A DNA stretch of 64,000 nucleotides from JAJFFW01 sp038531315 (GTDB lineage Bacteria > Pseudomonadota > Alphaproteobacteria > Caulobacterales > Parvularculaceae), in assembly GCA_038531315.1 (NCBI GenBank), contig JBCBBT010000009.1:1-64000 (forward strand). The letters are read 5' to 3'. Below are positions 30,377 to 39,064 of the stretch, in pieces. The notes below the pieces were generated by a model. It was not told the origin of the DNA. It was given only the letters and a program-made list of their open reading frames with translations, and did not search any database. The position numbers and the translations under genes were made by a program. Within the stretch, counting starts at the first letter, position 1, and each line of letters starts with the position of its first letter.

Positions 30377-31977
30377 TGGAAAGTTCTGAAGCCGGATCAC
30401 CGCGCAGCCTGGCGGAGCGCCTTCAACGCGTCGCCGCTGACATTTCCAGATTGCGCGGCTGGCGGCGCCGGCTTGCAGCCTTCGTCGCCGGCGCGCTCAG
30501 CGCGCTCGCGCTGGCCCCGTTTTATGCAACGCCGCTCTTGGTCGTCGGCTTTTGCCTGTTGGTCTGGCTTCTTGACGGGATCGCGCCGAGCCAGCGCAAA
30601 TTACGCAGCGCAGCGCTGACGGGATGGTTTTTCGGGCTCGGCTACTTTCTCGTCGGCGTCTACTGGATGGTGTTTTCTTTTTTCGTTCAGGCCGACCAGT
30701 TCGCATGGATGGCGCCGATCGCGGTGCTCGCCATGCCAAGCTTTCTGGGCTTGTTCAGCGCCGGCGCCGCCGTTTTGGCCATTGTTTTCTGGCGCCCGGG
30801 GTGGCGGCGCATTCTTGTATTCGCCGTCGCATGGAGCCTTTTTGAGTATGCGCGCGGTCATGTGCTGACCGGTTTACCCTGGAACCTGCCCGGTCAGGCG
30901 TTCGCGGGGCTCGCCGTCACTGCCCAGACGGCGGCATGGTGGGGCGCATACGGACTAAGCCTTATCGTGGTGACGCTCTGCGCGGCCCCGGCGGCCACGC
31001 TTAGCGGCGCCAAAGCGGCGTTCAACGGCGCCATCGCCGCCGTCGCCGGCTTTGCCGTTTTGTTGGCGGTGGGCGCGGTCCGGCTCGCCGTTACAGACGC
31101 CCCCGACCGGTCCGACGCCTTTGTGCGGATCGTGCAGCCGAACATCGCGCAACGACAAAAGATCGATCCCGCCCGATGGAGCGATAATTTCGCCGCGCAT
31201 TTGACGCTTACGGACGGATTGCCGCCGGACACGCGGCGGGTCTTTGTGGTTTGGCCGGAAAACAGCGTGCCCGTTCTCAATGAAGTCAGCGACGCGCTGG
31301 CCGCACTCGGCAAATCCCTGCCGTCCAACGCTGTCCTGATTGCCGGGTCGGTGCGCCGCGATACGGACGACAACGACGTCCAGCGTTTTTACAACGCCAT
31401 CGGCGTCTTCGCCCAAACGCCGCGCGGGCGCCGCGCCGTTGCGTTTTACGACAAGCACCATCTGGTGCCGTTCGGCGAATATCTGCCGTTGAAAAACCTG
31501 CTGCGCGCCGTTGGGCTATCGCAGCTCGCCCCTTTTGAAGAAGGCTTCACGCCCGGCGCGGGCCCGCGCACGCTTTCTGTCGGCGGGCCGTCATTCTCGC
31601 CGCTGATTTGTTACGAAGCGATCTTTCCAGGCGCGATCCATCCGAAAGACAATCGGCCCGAATGGCTTGTCACCGTCACCAATGACGCCTGGTTCGGCGA
31701 CACGTCGGGGCCGCGCCAGCATCTCGACCAGGCGCGGCTGAGAACGATTGAGACCGGCTTGCCCATGGCTCGCGCTGCGAACACTGGCATTTCCGCACTG
31801 ATCGACGCGCGCGGCGTTTATCGCGAACGGCTGAAACTTTACACCTCAGGCCGGATTGACGCCGCGTTGCCCGCGCCCCTAGCGCCGACGCTTTATGCGC
31901 GTGCCGGCGATGCCGGATTTTTTGCTCTGGTTTTGCTCTTCGCCGGCCTCGCTCAAATATGGCGGAAATATGACTAA
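30376..31977 (+). CDS. lnt: Apolipoprotein N-acyltransferase
   Basis: Lnt adds the third acyl chain to the N-terminal Cys of lipoproteins at the periplasmic side of the inner membrane. The 533-residue protein starts at GTG overlapping the corC stop. It has about seven transmembrane segments, then the nitrilase domain (from about residue 240). The catalytic triad is Glu in FVVWPENSVPV, Lys in FYDKHHLVPFGEYLP and Cys in SPLICYEAIFP. Several lipoproteins in this window (for example 35525-36841 and 56362-58290) are potential substrates. Confidence 0.95.
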   Translation: MESSEAGSPRSLAERLQRVAADISRLRGWRRRLAAFVAGALSALALAPFYATPLLVVGFCLLVWLLDGIAPSQRKLRSAALTGWFFGLGYFLVGVYWMVFSFFVQADQFAWMAPIAVLAMPSFLGLFSAGAAVLAIVFWRPGWRRILVFAVAWSLFEYARGHVLTGLPWNLPGQAFAGLAVTAQTAAWWGAYGLSLIVVTLCAAPAATLSGAKAAFNGAIAAVAGFAVLLAVGAVRLAVTDAPDRSDAFVRIVQPNIAQRQKIDPARWSDNFAAHLTLTDGLPPDTRRVFVVWPENSVPVLNEVSDALAALGKSLPSNAVLIAGSVRRDTDDNDVQRFYNAIGVFAQTPRGRRAVAFYDKHHLVPFGEYLPLKNLLRAVGLSQLAPFEEGFTPGAGPRTLSVGGPSFSPLICYEAIFPGAIHPKDNRPEWLVTVTNDAWFGDTSGPRQHLDQARLRTIETGLPMARAANTGISALIDARGVYRERLKLYTSGRIDAALPAPLAPTLYARAGDAGFFALVLLFAGLAQIWRKYD

Positions 31978-32052
31978 AATAAGCGGTTAGCGCCATATTC
32001 ACGCCGCTTCTGTTCACATAATACGACAGTTCTTAAGGGGAGAGACTAACCG

Positions 32053-32074
32053 CGCGGCTGGGAGGCCGCGTTTT
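32053..32074 (+). terminator. Terminator/attenuator before the XRE gene
   Basis: CGCGGC-TGGGAG-GCCGCG is followed by TTTT, 75 bp after the lnt stop and 24 bp before the XRE start. The short stem makes partial read-through likely. Confidence 0.5.
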
Positions 32075-32097
32075 AGGACCTTGGGGCGACAAAATAA

Positions 32098-32517
32098 ATG
32101 GAAAAACCGAAGTCACCGCATCCGGTTGATGTGCATGTCGGCGCGCGTGTGAAACTGCGCCGGACGATGTTAGGGATGAGCCAGGACAAGCTTGGGGAAT
32201 CGCTGGGACTGACCTTCCAGCAAATTCAGAAATACGAAAAAGGCGTCAATCGCATCGGCGCGAGCCGGATTTTTCAGATTGCGAAAATCCTCGATGTGCC
32301 GATCCAGTATCTGTTCGACGATTTCGACCGGCCTGCGGTCGCCGGTTTCGCCGAGGACGATTCTGAAACGGCGTCCTTTATGGACCTATTGAATACGCCT
32401 GACGGCGTGCAGCTCTGCCGTCATTATTCAAAGATCGACGATCCGAAAGTGCGCAAACGCGTCCTCGACCTTGTCAAAGCGATCGCGGACACCGAAGGCG
32501 GCGACGGCGGGCTCTGA
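32098..32517 (+). CDS. XRE-family transcriptional regulator
   Basis: The 139-residue product has a canonical N-terminal HTH_3 domain (residues 12-70: VKLRRTMLGMSQDKLGESLG, recognition helix LTFQQIQKYEKGVNRIGASR, then LDVPIQYLFDDF). An acidic linker and a C-terminal helix (HYSKIDDPKVRKRVLDLVKAI), probably for dimerisation, follow. Regulators of this type stand just upstream of metK in many Alphaproteobacteria, so a link to methionine/SAM or cell-cycle control is possible but unproven. Confidence 0.9.
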   Translation: MEKPKSPHPVDVHVGARVKLRRTMLGMSQDKLGESLGLTFQQIQKYEKGVNRIGASRIFQIAKILDVPIQYLFDDFDRPAVAGFAEDDSETASFMDLLNTPDGVQLCRHYSKIDDPKVRKRVLDLVKAIADTEGGDGGL

Positions 32518-32545
32518 GCGTGGGCCCAGGGCGCGAACCCTGCGC

Positions 32546-32574
32546 GGGTCTTGGGCGCGGGTCCTGGGCGGGGG
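32546..32574 (+). promoter_or_regulatory. Potential G-quadruplex in metK leader
   Basis: Five G-tracts (32546-32548, 32553-32555, 32559-32561, 32566-32568, 32570-32574) are spaced by 4, 3, 4 and 1 bases on the sense strand, 105 bp before metK. A downstream hairpin, GGGCGCGG/CCGCGCCC (32611-32637), lies 42 bp before the start. No known SAM-riboswitch signature is visible. Confidence 0.4.
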
Positions 32575-32678
32575 CCTTGCGCCTCTGTGGACAAAAGCCA
32601 TGGACAGGCAGGGCGCGGTTCGATACAAGCCGCGCCCAACACATAAACTTTTCCTTATATGCGAAGGGACCCACCCCC

Positions 32679-33905
32679 ATGCCCCGTCCGTCCTATTTGT
32701 TCACGAGCGAAAGCGTCTCCGAAGGTCACCCCGATAAGGTCTGCGACCGGATTTCCGATGAAATCGTCGATCTGATTTATCGCGAGGCGGAAAAAGAGGG
32801 CATGAACGCCTGGGACGTGCGGGTCGCGTGCGAAACACTGACGACGACAAACCGTGTGGTGATCGCGGGCGAGGTGCGCATTCCAGAATCGCTGATGGGT
32901 GAGGCCGGGCATGTAAAGCCGGGCCCGTTCGTTGAGGCGGCCCGCGAAGCTATCAAATCGATTGGCTACGAGCAGGACGGGTTCCACTGGAAAGATGCGG
33001 AAATCGACGTTTTGTTGCATGCGCAGTCCGCAGACATTGCGCAAGGCGTCGACAACGCCGCCGATGCGAACGCGGAAGGCGCGGGCGATCAGGGCATCAT
33101 GTTCGGCTATGCCTGCCGCGAGACGCCGGCGTTGATGCCGGCGCCGATCTATTACAGTCACAAAATTCTGGAGCTGATGGCTGCGGCGCGGCACCGCGGC
33201 GACGGCGATGCGGGCAAGCTCGGTCCTGACGCAAAAAGTCAGGTTACGGTGCGCTACGAAGGCGGCAAACCGGCAGCGGTCACCAGCATTGTTGTCTCAA
33301 CGCAGCATCTTGATGAAAGCTGGGATTCGGCAAAAGTGCGCGATGTCGTCGAACCGTTCGTACGCGACGCATTAGGCGATCTTGATATCGCCCATGACTG
33401 CGCCTGGCACATAAACCCAACGGGCAAGTTTGTCATCGGCGGTCCGGACGGCGACGCCGGGCTTACCGGCCGCAAGATCATCGTCGACACCTATGGCGGC
33501 GCGGCGCCCCATGGCGGCGGCGCATTCTCAGGGAAAGACACGACAAAGGTTGACCGTTCGGCGGCTTACGCGGCGCGTTATCTTGCCAAAAACGTCGTCG
33601 CCGCCGGCATCGCCGAGCGCTGCACGATCCAGCTTTCCTACGCGATCGGCGTCGCCCAGCCGCTGTCGATTTATGTCGATCAGCACGGCACTGGCGAATA
33701 CGCCGATGAAGCCGTTGAGCGCGCCCTCGCCGAAGCGATGGATTTGTCGCCGTCGGGCATCCGCCGGCAGCTCGATCTCAACAAGCCGATCTATGCGCGC
33801 ACGGCCGCATACGGTCATTTTGGCCGCGAGCCTGACGCGGATGGCGGCTTTTCGTGGGAGAAAACCGACCTCGTCGACAAGATCAAGGCGGCGCTCGAAG
33901 CCTGA
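32679..33905 (+). CDS. metK: S-adenosylmethionine synthetase
   Basis: MetK makes SAM from methionine and ATP. The 408-residue protein starts MPRPSYLFTSESVSEGHPDKVCDR-type (His and Asp of the ATP/Mg site in SEGHPDKVCD), and shows GAGDQGIMFGYA and GGAAPHGGGAFSGKD, the phosphate-binding loops typical of MAT. It is slightly longer than E. coli MetK (384) owing to an insertion around the first loop. The ATG at 32679 fits homologues; the in-frame open region upstream is the GC-rich leader. SAM made here supplies MiaB, TrmB and other methyltransferases in this window. Confidence 0.97.
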   Translation: MPRPSYLFTSESVSEGHPDKVCDRISDEIVDLIYREAEKEGMNAWDVRVACETLTTTNRVVIAGEVRIPESLMGEAGHVKPGPFVEAAREAIKSIGYEQDGFHWKDAEIDVLLHAQSADIAQGVDNAADANAEGAGDQGIMFGYACRETPALMPAPIYYSHKILELMAAARHRGDGDAGKLGPDAKSQVTVRYEGGKPAAVTSIVVSTQHLDESWDSAKVRDVVEPFVRDALGDLDIAHDCAWHINPTGKFVIGGPDGDAGLTGRKIIVDTYGGAAPHGGGAFSGKDTTKVDRSAAYAARYLAKNVVAAGIAERCTIQLSYAIGVAQPLSIYVDQHGTGEYADEAVERALAEAMDLSPSGIRRQLDLNKPIYARTAAYGHFGREPDADGGFSWEKTDLVDKIKAALEA

Positions 33906-33924
33906 CGGGCTCACGATCGCGGGA

Positions 33925-33942
33925 GCGGCGCCGGGGCGCCGC
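33925..33942 (+). terminator. GC hairpin after metK (weak terminator)
   Basis: GCGGCGCC-GG-GGCGCCGC forms a perfect 8-bp stem 19 bp past the metK stop, but no T-run follows. It may act only as a 3'-end stabiliser. Confidence 0.35.
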
Positions 33943-33987
33943 AATTCCATGGTACTTCTGGCGCGTATCAGTTGAGGAGTGCGATCT

Positions 33988-34602
33988 ATGGCGCAAAAAT
34001 CTTTGTTTCTCGCCCTCGGCCTCGCGGCCGGTGTTATTGGCGCAGCCGGCCTCGCCGGGGCGCAGGACGACAGCGCCGCGCCGCCGGAAGCGCAGGACGC
34101 GGCGCCTTTAGAGCCCGCCGAGCCCGCACAGGCGGTCCAAAGCGACGCCGTCGTGGCCGCCGCGGCGCGTCTGCGCGAAGCGATAGAGCGGATTGATCCG
34201 TCTGCGACCTTTACCGCCAATGGCGCAACGTTTCAGGTTTCAACCGTCCCCGTCACGCTTGTCTATGACATCAACGCAGATCGCATGCGGCTTGTCTCGC
34301 CGATTAAGCGCGTTGAAGAAATCGAGCCGGAAATCTATGTGCGGCTCATGCAAGCGAATTTCGATTCAGCGCTCGACGCCCGATACGCCGTAGCGCGGGG
34401 CGTTTTGTGGTCCACATTCATTCATCCGTTATCAACGCTTACGTCCGATGAATTCGGCTCCGGCCTCGGCCAGACCGTCAATCTCGTCGCCAGCTTTGGG
34501 ACAACGTATTCATCCGGCGCGTTCGTATTCGGCGGCGGCGACAGCGCTGAGGAACAACAACGGCTGATTGAAGAGCTGCAAAACAAAACGCGGGAAATCT
34601 AA
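33988..34602 (+). CDS. Exported protein, possible YbjN/T3SS-chaperone-like fold
   Basis: The 204-residue product has a GAGGAG eight bases before the ATG and a signal peptide ending AGLAGAQ. An Ala/Pro/Glu-rich linker runs to about residue 50. A domain with pattern TFQVSTVPVTLVYDINADRMRL, then PEIYVRLMQANFDSALDARYAV, then FIHPLSTLTSDEF follows, resembling the alpha-beta layout of YbjN-like proteins. That fold call is tentative. It lies six bases before trmB, so expression with metK/trmB is likely. No catalytic residues are evident. Confidence 0.7.
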   Translation: MAQKSLFLALGLAAGVIGAAGLAGAQDDSAAPPEAQDAAPLEPAEPAQAVQSDAVVAAAARLREAIERIDPSATFTANGATFQVSTVPVTLVYDINADRMRLVSPIKRVEEIEPEIYVRLMQANFDSALDARYAVARGVLWSTFIHPLSTLTSDEFGSGLGQTVNLVASFGTTYSSGAFVFGGGDSAEEQQRLIEELQNKTREI

Positions 34603-34608
34603 GGCCCA

Positions 34609-35298
34609 GTGTCTGCTGACACCGGCTACATTCCACGGCTCTATGGTCGGCGTCAGGACAAGGGCCTGAAGCCGCGTCAGGCGCGGCTCATGACGGAATT
34701 GTTGCCGTCAGTATCAACACCAAATCCGGAAGCGGGCCGGATTGACCCGCTGGCGCTTTTTCCCGGCGCGCGCGAAATCTGGCTTGAGGTCGGTTTTGGC
34801 GGCGGCGAACATCTGGCCTGGCAGGCTGCGCAAAATCCTGACGTCGGCCTGATCGGCGCAGAGCCCTTCGTCAACGGCGTCGCCAAACTGCTGGCGCAAA
34901 TCGATGACGCGGGCCTTGGAAATATCCGCATCCGCCATGGCGACGCACGCCCCTTGATCGAGGTGCTGGACGACGCGTCGCTGGCGCGGATCTTCGTGTT
35001 GCATCCAGATCCGTGGCCGAAAAAACGTCATCACAAACGCCGCATGGTCTCGCCCTGGTTTTTTGCCGAGGCCGCGCGGCTGTTGCGGTCCGGCGGGGAA
35101 TTACGCATCGCATCCGACATCCCGGACTATATTCGCTGGACCCTGATGCACGCGCAATCGGCCCCCGACTTTGAGTGGATGGCCGCGTGCGCGGACGATT
35201 GGCGGTCACGGCCGGCGGACTGGCCGCAAACCCGATATGAGGCCAAGGCGCTGCGGGAAGGGCGCACGCCCTGTTACCTATCATTTCGGCGCTTATAA
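34609..35298 (+). CDS. trmB: tRNA (guanine-N7-)-methyltransferase
   Basis: TrmB makes m7G46 in tRNA using SAM. The 229-residue protein probably starts at GTG 34609 (VSADTGYIPRLYGRRQ), six bases after the previous stop. It has the SAM motif LEVGFGGGEHL, the acidic end of strand 2 in IGAEPFVNGV, the catalytic block VLHPDPWPKKRHHKRRMV and the C-terminal TRYEAKALREGR. All family motifs are intact. The 226 bp after it hold no gene. Confidence 0.95.
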   Translation: MSADTGYIPRLYGRRQDKGLKPRQARLMTELLPSVSTPNPEAGRIDPLALFPGAREIWLEVGFGGGEHLAWQAAQNPDVGLIGAEPFVNGVAKLLAQIDDAGLGNIRIRHGDARPLIEVLDDASLARIFVLHPDPWPKKRHHKRRMVSPWFFAEAARLLRSGGELRIASDIPDYIRWTLMHAQSAPDFEWMAACADDWRSRPADWPQTRYEAKALREGRTPCYLSFRRL

Positions 35299-35524
35299 AA
35301 CGGTGCGGCGCGCCAGCTTTTCGGACGCTGTTTATTTTGTGAGTTGCGGGCCGCGCGCCCGCTGGGTCAAGAATAGCGCAATACCGGGTCGATACGGCGG
35401 CGCCGGCTGAAACCGCCGCTTTTCTTTGGCCCGTGTGACATGGCGACGGCACGGCGCCGGCGCGTATTGAGTGCTTGTTGCGAGGACGGGCCGCAGAAAA
35501 TGGCGGCAGGGGAAAGGGGGTTTC

Positions 35525-36841
35525 ATGCCCGGATTGAAACACGCATGCGCCATGGCTTTGCTCGCGCTCCTGCCGGGCTGCGTAAAGGCGACGCTCGCCT
35601 GGACCGATTTGAAGCCGAACGGCCCGGATGCGCGCCCCGCGATATTGGCCGCCGCGGGCGACGATGGCGATCATGGCGTGGGCGACAGCGAAGCGGACCC
35701 GGTGGAGGCCTGGCGCGCGCGGACGCCCCGGATCAAAAACGCCTTGCAGGCGGAGGTTTACGGATTTTTACCCGACGCGTCGTCAACGGAAATCATCGAA
35801 CGGCGCGTCATCGCGCAGGACGCCTTTGGCGGTCTTGGCCGGCTTGAAGAATATGTTCTGCGCTCAACGGCGACGTTTGACGGCGTCGATAATGTCTCGC
35901 GGCGTTATTTGATGAATACGGTTGTGCCGGTCGGCGCGGCGCGCCCGTCACCGGTCATCCTGATGCAGACATTCTGCCCGCGCTGGGACACGGTGCCCCA
36001 TCCGGGCGTGACGCGCCCGGCGGGGGCTGGCTCATGCGACGACGGGGCGATGAGCGGCCTCATGCGGTTTGTCTTCGGGCGCTACATTGCAACGCCTCCG
36101 ATTGAGGAAATTCTGGCGCGCGGCTACGCCGTCGCGACGATCTATCCGAGCGAACTGGTTCCCGACAGCGCTGAAGCCGGCGCGGCGGCGCTCGCGGCGC
36201 TGTCAGAGGGCCACCAGGATGACGAGACGCGCTGGGGCGCCATCGGCGCGTGGGCGTGGGCGTTTTCTCAAATGGCGGATGTTTTGCTGACGGACGAAGC
36301 GATCGATCCGGACGGCCTCGTCGTGTTCGGCCACTCGCGCTACGGCAAGTCGGCACTTGTGGCCGCGGCTTTTGACCCGCGTATCGACGCGGTTCTGGCC
36401 CACCAGTCGGGCACCGGCGGCGCGTCGCTCAACCGCGAAAAACGCGGCGAAAGCGTCCGGCAGATCACCGACAGCTATCCGCACTGGTTCTCGCGCGCCT
36501 ATGCGGGCTTTGCCGGTCGTGAGGAGGCGATGCGCATCGACCAGCATCATCTGCTGGCGCTGATCGCGCCGCGCCCGATCCTTCTTGGCAATGCGCGCCG
36601 CGACGTCTGGTCTGACCCGAATGGCGCCTTCCGTGCGGCGCTCGGCGCTGATCCGGTTTATGAAATTTTCGGCTCAGCCGGCCTTGATCAGGCGCGGCTG
36701 TCGCCGTTCCAGCCAGAAGCGGACCTTTCCTTCTGGATTCGCCCGGGCACGCATGGCGTCGTGAAAGAAGACTGGCCAGCGTTTTTGGACTTTCTTGATG
36801 CGCATTTCCCCGCCGGCGACGCAGCGGACGTCGCGCCCTAA
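35525..36841 (+). CDS. CE15-like glucuronoyl esterase lipoprotein (alpha/beta hydrolase)
   Basis: The 438-residue protein starts at 35525 after AAAGGGGG. A lipobox-like LLPGC (Cys19) suggests a lipoprotein, though Pro at -2 is unusual. The core matches 4-O-methyl-glucuronoyl methylesterases: nucleophile Ser271 in GHSRYGKSALVAAAFDPRI, followed by the SGTGGASLNREKRGES region and HWF, IDQHHLLALIAPRP, and the catalytic His in PGTHGVV. CE15 enzymes cut ester bonds between lignin and glucuronoxylan; bacterial relatives may act on other uronate esters. No other polysaccharide-degrading genes adjoin it, so the substrate is uncertain. Confidence 0.82.
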   Translation: MPGLKHACAMALLALLPGCVKATLAWTDLKPNGPDARPAILAAAGDDGDHGVGDSEADPVEAWRARTPRIKNALQAEVYGFLPDASSTEIIERRVIAQDAFGGLGRLEEYVLRSTATFDGVDNVSRRYLMNTVVPVGAARPSPVILMQTFCPRWDTVPHPGVTRPAGAGSCDDGAMSGLMRFVFGRYIATPPIEEILARGYAVATIYPSELVPDSAEAGAAALAALSEGHQDDETRWGAIGAWAWAFSQMADVLLTDEAIDPDGLVVFGHSRYGKSALVAAAFDPRIDAVLAHQSGTGGASLNREKRGESVRQITDSYPHWFSRAYAGFAGREEAMRIDQHHLLALIAPRPILLGNARRDVWSDPNGAFRAALGADPVYEIFGSAGLDQARLSPFQPEADLSFWIRPGTHGVVKEDWPAFLDFLDAHFPAGDAADVAP

Positions 36842-36931
36842 CTGGCGGTCAAACCTTGAACCCGTGCGAGCCAGTCTGATAGGCAGGCGCCGCGGCTGAG
36901 AGCGCCGCGCAGGACAGGGCGGGCCGCACTG

Positions 36932-37804
36932 ATGGCTGACGGATTTACACAGTCTCTTTCCGGGCTTTACGCCCATGCGCCCTCCGGCGTTGAATTCAAA
37001 AAGCTCCGTAAGCGGCTCTTGCGGCAGACGCAGGACACGATTTCGCGCTTTGGACTAGACAAGCCGCGTCCCGACGGCGCGCCGCAGAAATGGCTGGTTT
37101 GTCTTTCCGGCGGCAAAGACAGTTACGGTCTCCTCGCGCTCCTGACGGACCTTAAGTGGCAAGGCGCGCTCAGCGCCGACTTGCTCGCCTGCAATCTCGA
37201 TCAACGCCAGCCAGGCTTTCCGGCAGAGGTGCTGCCCGACTATCTGACGTCGATTGGCGCCCCGTTCCGGATCGTGACCGAAGACACCTATTCGATTGTC
37301 AAGGACAAAACGCCCGAGGGCAAAACCTATTGCGCGCTGTGTTCGCGGCTTCGGCGCGGCATTCTTTATCGCGTTGCGCGCGAGGAGGGATGCGACGCCA
37401 TCGTCCTCGGCCATCACCGCGATGATGCGCTTGAGACCTTCATGATGAACCTATTTCACGGCGGCCGGCTCGCGGCGATGCCGCCGCGACTTGTCAATGA
37501 CGAGGGCGATCTCTTCGTATTGCGACCACTTATTCAGTGTGCGGAAGCCGACATGGCGCGTTTTGCGGATGCGCTGCGTTTCCCGATTATTCCATGTAAT
37601 CTGTGCGGCTCGCAGGACGGGCTGCAGCGGGCTATGATGAAAGCGATGTTATCGGAATGGGAGGCCAAAAATCCCGGCCGGCGCGAAGTGATGTTCCGCG
37701 CGATCCAGAATGTTCGCCCCAGTCATCTCGCCGATGAACGGGTCTGGGATTTCGAAGCGCTAGAACGCCTGAACGAGCAGATAAATCCCGGCGAAAATGA
37801 TTAG
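36932..37804 (+). CDS. ttcA: tRNA 2-thiocytidine biosynthesis protein TtcA
   Basis: TtcA thiolates C32 of certain tRNAs, using ATP and a 4Fe-4S cluster. The 290-residue protein has the PP-loop LVCLSGGKDSYGLL, the cluster cysteines in YCALCSRLRRG, and a third in IPCNLCGSQDGLQR. The region LGHHRDDALETFMMNLFHGG is characteristic. Its last 45 bp overlap the 3' end of the convergent membrane-protein gene. The upstream TusA-like gene (2803-3105) is too distant to claim cooperation. Confidence 0.95.
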   Translation: MADGFTQSLSGLYAHAPSGVEFKKLRKRLLRQTQDTISRFGLDKPRPDGAPQKWLVCLSGGKDSYGLLALLTDLKWQGALSADLLACNLDQRQPGFPAEVLPDYLTSIGAPFRIVTEDTYSIVKDKTPEGKTYCALCSRLRRGILYRVAREEGCDAIVLGHHRDDALETFMMNLFHGGRLAAMPPRLVNDEGDLFVLRPLIQCAEADMARFADALRFPIIPCNLCGSQDGLQRAMMKAMLSEWEAKNPGRREVMFRAIQNVRPSHLADERVWDFEALERLNEQINPGEND

Positions 37805-38359
37805 GAACGGTATGGTGCTCCAAACCATGTGGCGGCTCATCAGTCGGTAGACGATCCACGAAAAGATGTCGTGTTTTTCGACCTTTTCTTTTGATGCGTT
37901 GACGCCGTTCATGATCTCGAGTTCTGGAAAACCAGTGTCGAGATAGCGCCGCAGGTGACGGATGCGTTCATAGAACAGCCGCATTCGCTGGCGGGATTGC
38001 ATGTTTGACGTCAGACCAATAACGCCCAGAACGATAAGAACCGCACCTGACGTCCAGCCAGGAAATGTTTTCTCCAACGTCGTCAAGCGGTCAGCGGCGG
38101 TGACCGCAGAGGCAACGATAAGTAGGATACCAAGGAACTTGTAACGCTGATCGTCGTAGTGGCGATAAAGGTCGCCATACTCTTGAATTAATCCAAGGGC
38201 GATTTCAATTTTGTTCCGCGCCTCGGCGATCCGCTGAGAATCTTCATCGATCGCGACAGAATCCGGCGCCGACGGGCGCGATCCGTTTTCATCGCCCTCA
38301 TAAGTGTTTAGAAGTTGCTCAACCTCGAGCAGTCTCTTTGCGCGCTTGTACAAATACAC
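37760..38359 (-). CDS. Membrane protein of unknown family, AT-richer than neighbours
   Basis: The 199-residue product starts at GTG with GGGGGAA upstream. Layout: a soluble helical N-terminus (residues 1-75, ARNKIEIALGLIQEYGDLYRHYDD), two adjacent membrane spans (FLGILLIVASAVTAADRL; AVLIVLGVIGLTSNM), a helical cytoplasmic stretch (RMRLFYERIRHLRRYLDTG), and a final span (TIPFLIIFAGIYLLVQAF). The paired spans flanked by helices recall SLATT-type membrane effectors, but I would not assign it. Base composition is clearly lower in GC than the rest, suggesting transfer. The gene overlaps ttcA at its 3' end and follows a DUF2937 gene. Confidence 0.7.
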   Translation of the reverse strand: MYLYKRAKRLLEVEQLLNTYEGDENGSRPSAPDSVAIDEDSQRIAEARNKIEIALGLIQEYGDLYRHYDDQRYKFLGILLIVASAVTAADRLTTLEKTFPGWTSGAVLIVLGVIGLTSNMQSRQRMRLFYERIRHLRRYLDTGFPELEIMNGVNASKEKVEKHDIFSWIVYRLMSRHMVWSTIPFLIIFAGIYLLVQAF

Positions 38360-38392
38360 TAACGTTCCCCCGTTCCCTCGTTCGCCGTGTGA

Positions 38393-38890
38393 TCAGGCGT
38401 ATCGCCTGTTCATGCCGAACATCGCGCCGAGCAGGCCAAAAACAAATGTGAGCCCGCCCCAAAGCGCGGCGAAGCCGCCGCCGGCGTAGATCGCGCCGTC
38501 CGTGGTTGCGGGGACGGCTGGTTTGAACTGCGTCATGACATTTTCGGCGATATCGCGTTTATAGTTGCGCGCGAGCACGAGCGGACGGCGCAAATCGTCG
38601 GCGTCGGTCAAGGTGGCGAAATGCGCTGTCAGCTCTTCGTAGCGACGCACCGTCGTCTCATAGGTCGCGCATAGCGCCTTCAGGAGCCGTTCAGCGTCGG
38701 CGCATTCCAATAGCGCCTGATCGCGCGAATAGCCGAAGGCGGCGATATCGGCGTCGAATTTTTCTACGACGGGCCGCAATTCATCGATCCGGCCGGATAG
38801 GTTTTGCATGTATTGCAGCGTGAAGCCCGGCGCTTGCGAGCCGCCGAGCGCGCCTAAAATCCCCATCACCATCGCGATAAAACGCCCCAT
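38393..38890 (-). CDS. DUF2937 family membrane protein
   Basis: The 165-residue protein has a short N-terminal span (MGRFIAMVMGILGALGGSQAPGF). The family hallmark GSQAPxFxxxYxQxLxGRxDELRPVV is visible in full. A long helical periplasmic region follows, then a C-terminal Gly-rich span (FAALWGGLTFVFGLLGAMFG). The ATG at 38890 is preceded by AAGGGG. The family occurs across Proteobacteria and has no known function. It precedes the AT-rich membrane protein on the same strand, 33 bp apart. Confidence 0.82.
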   Translation of the reverse strand: MGRFIAMVMGILGALGGSQAPGFTLQYMQNLSGRIDELRPVVEKFDADIAAFGYSRDQALLECADAERLLKALCATYETTVRRYEELTAHFATLTDADDLRRPLVLARNYKRDIAENVMTQFKPAVPATTDGAIYAGGGFAALWGGLTFVFGLLGAMFGMNRRYA

Positions 38891-39064
38891 GACAGACCCC
38901 TTTTTGTAACCACCCCGCGGGATCATTGGTCAAAGAGCGGCGGAAATCCACCAAAAACTCGGCCCGCGCCGCCGTGCCGGCTGTGGGCGGCATTGGTCTT
39001 GAATGCGATGGCGTGTAATCGAGACCATCAACGATCCGGGAATGGCCCGGCGAGAGCGGCGATC

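Noticed and set aside
32611..32637. tRNA T-arm-like GGTTCGAT in a hairpin
   Set aside because: The loop is 11 nt and no acceptor, D or anticodon arm can be drawn around it.
32518..32678. SAM riboswitch before metK
   Set aside because: I find none of the conserved core sequences of SAM-II, SAM-IV or SAM/SAH riboswitches; only generic GC hairpins and G-tracts.
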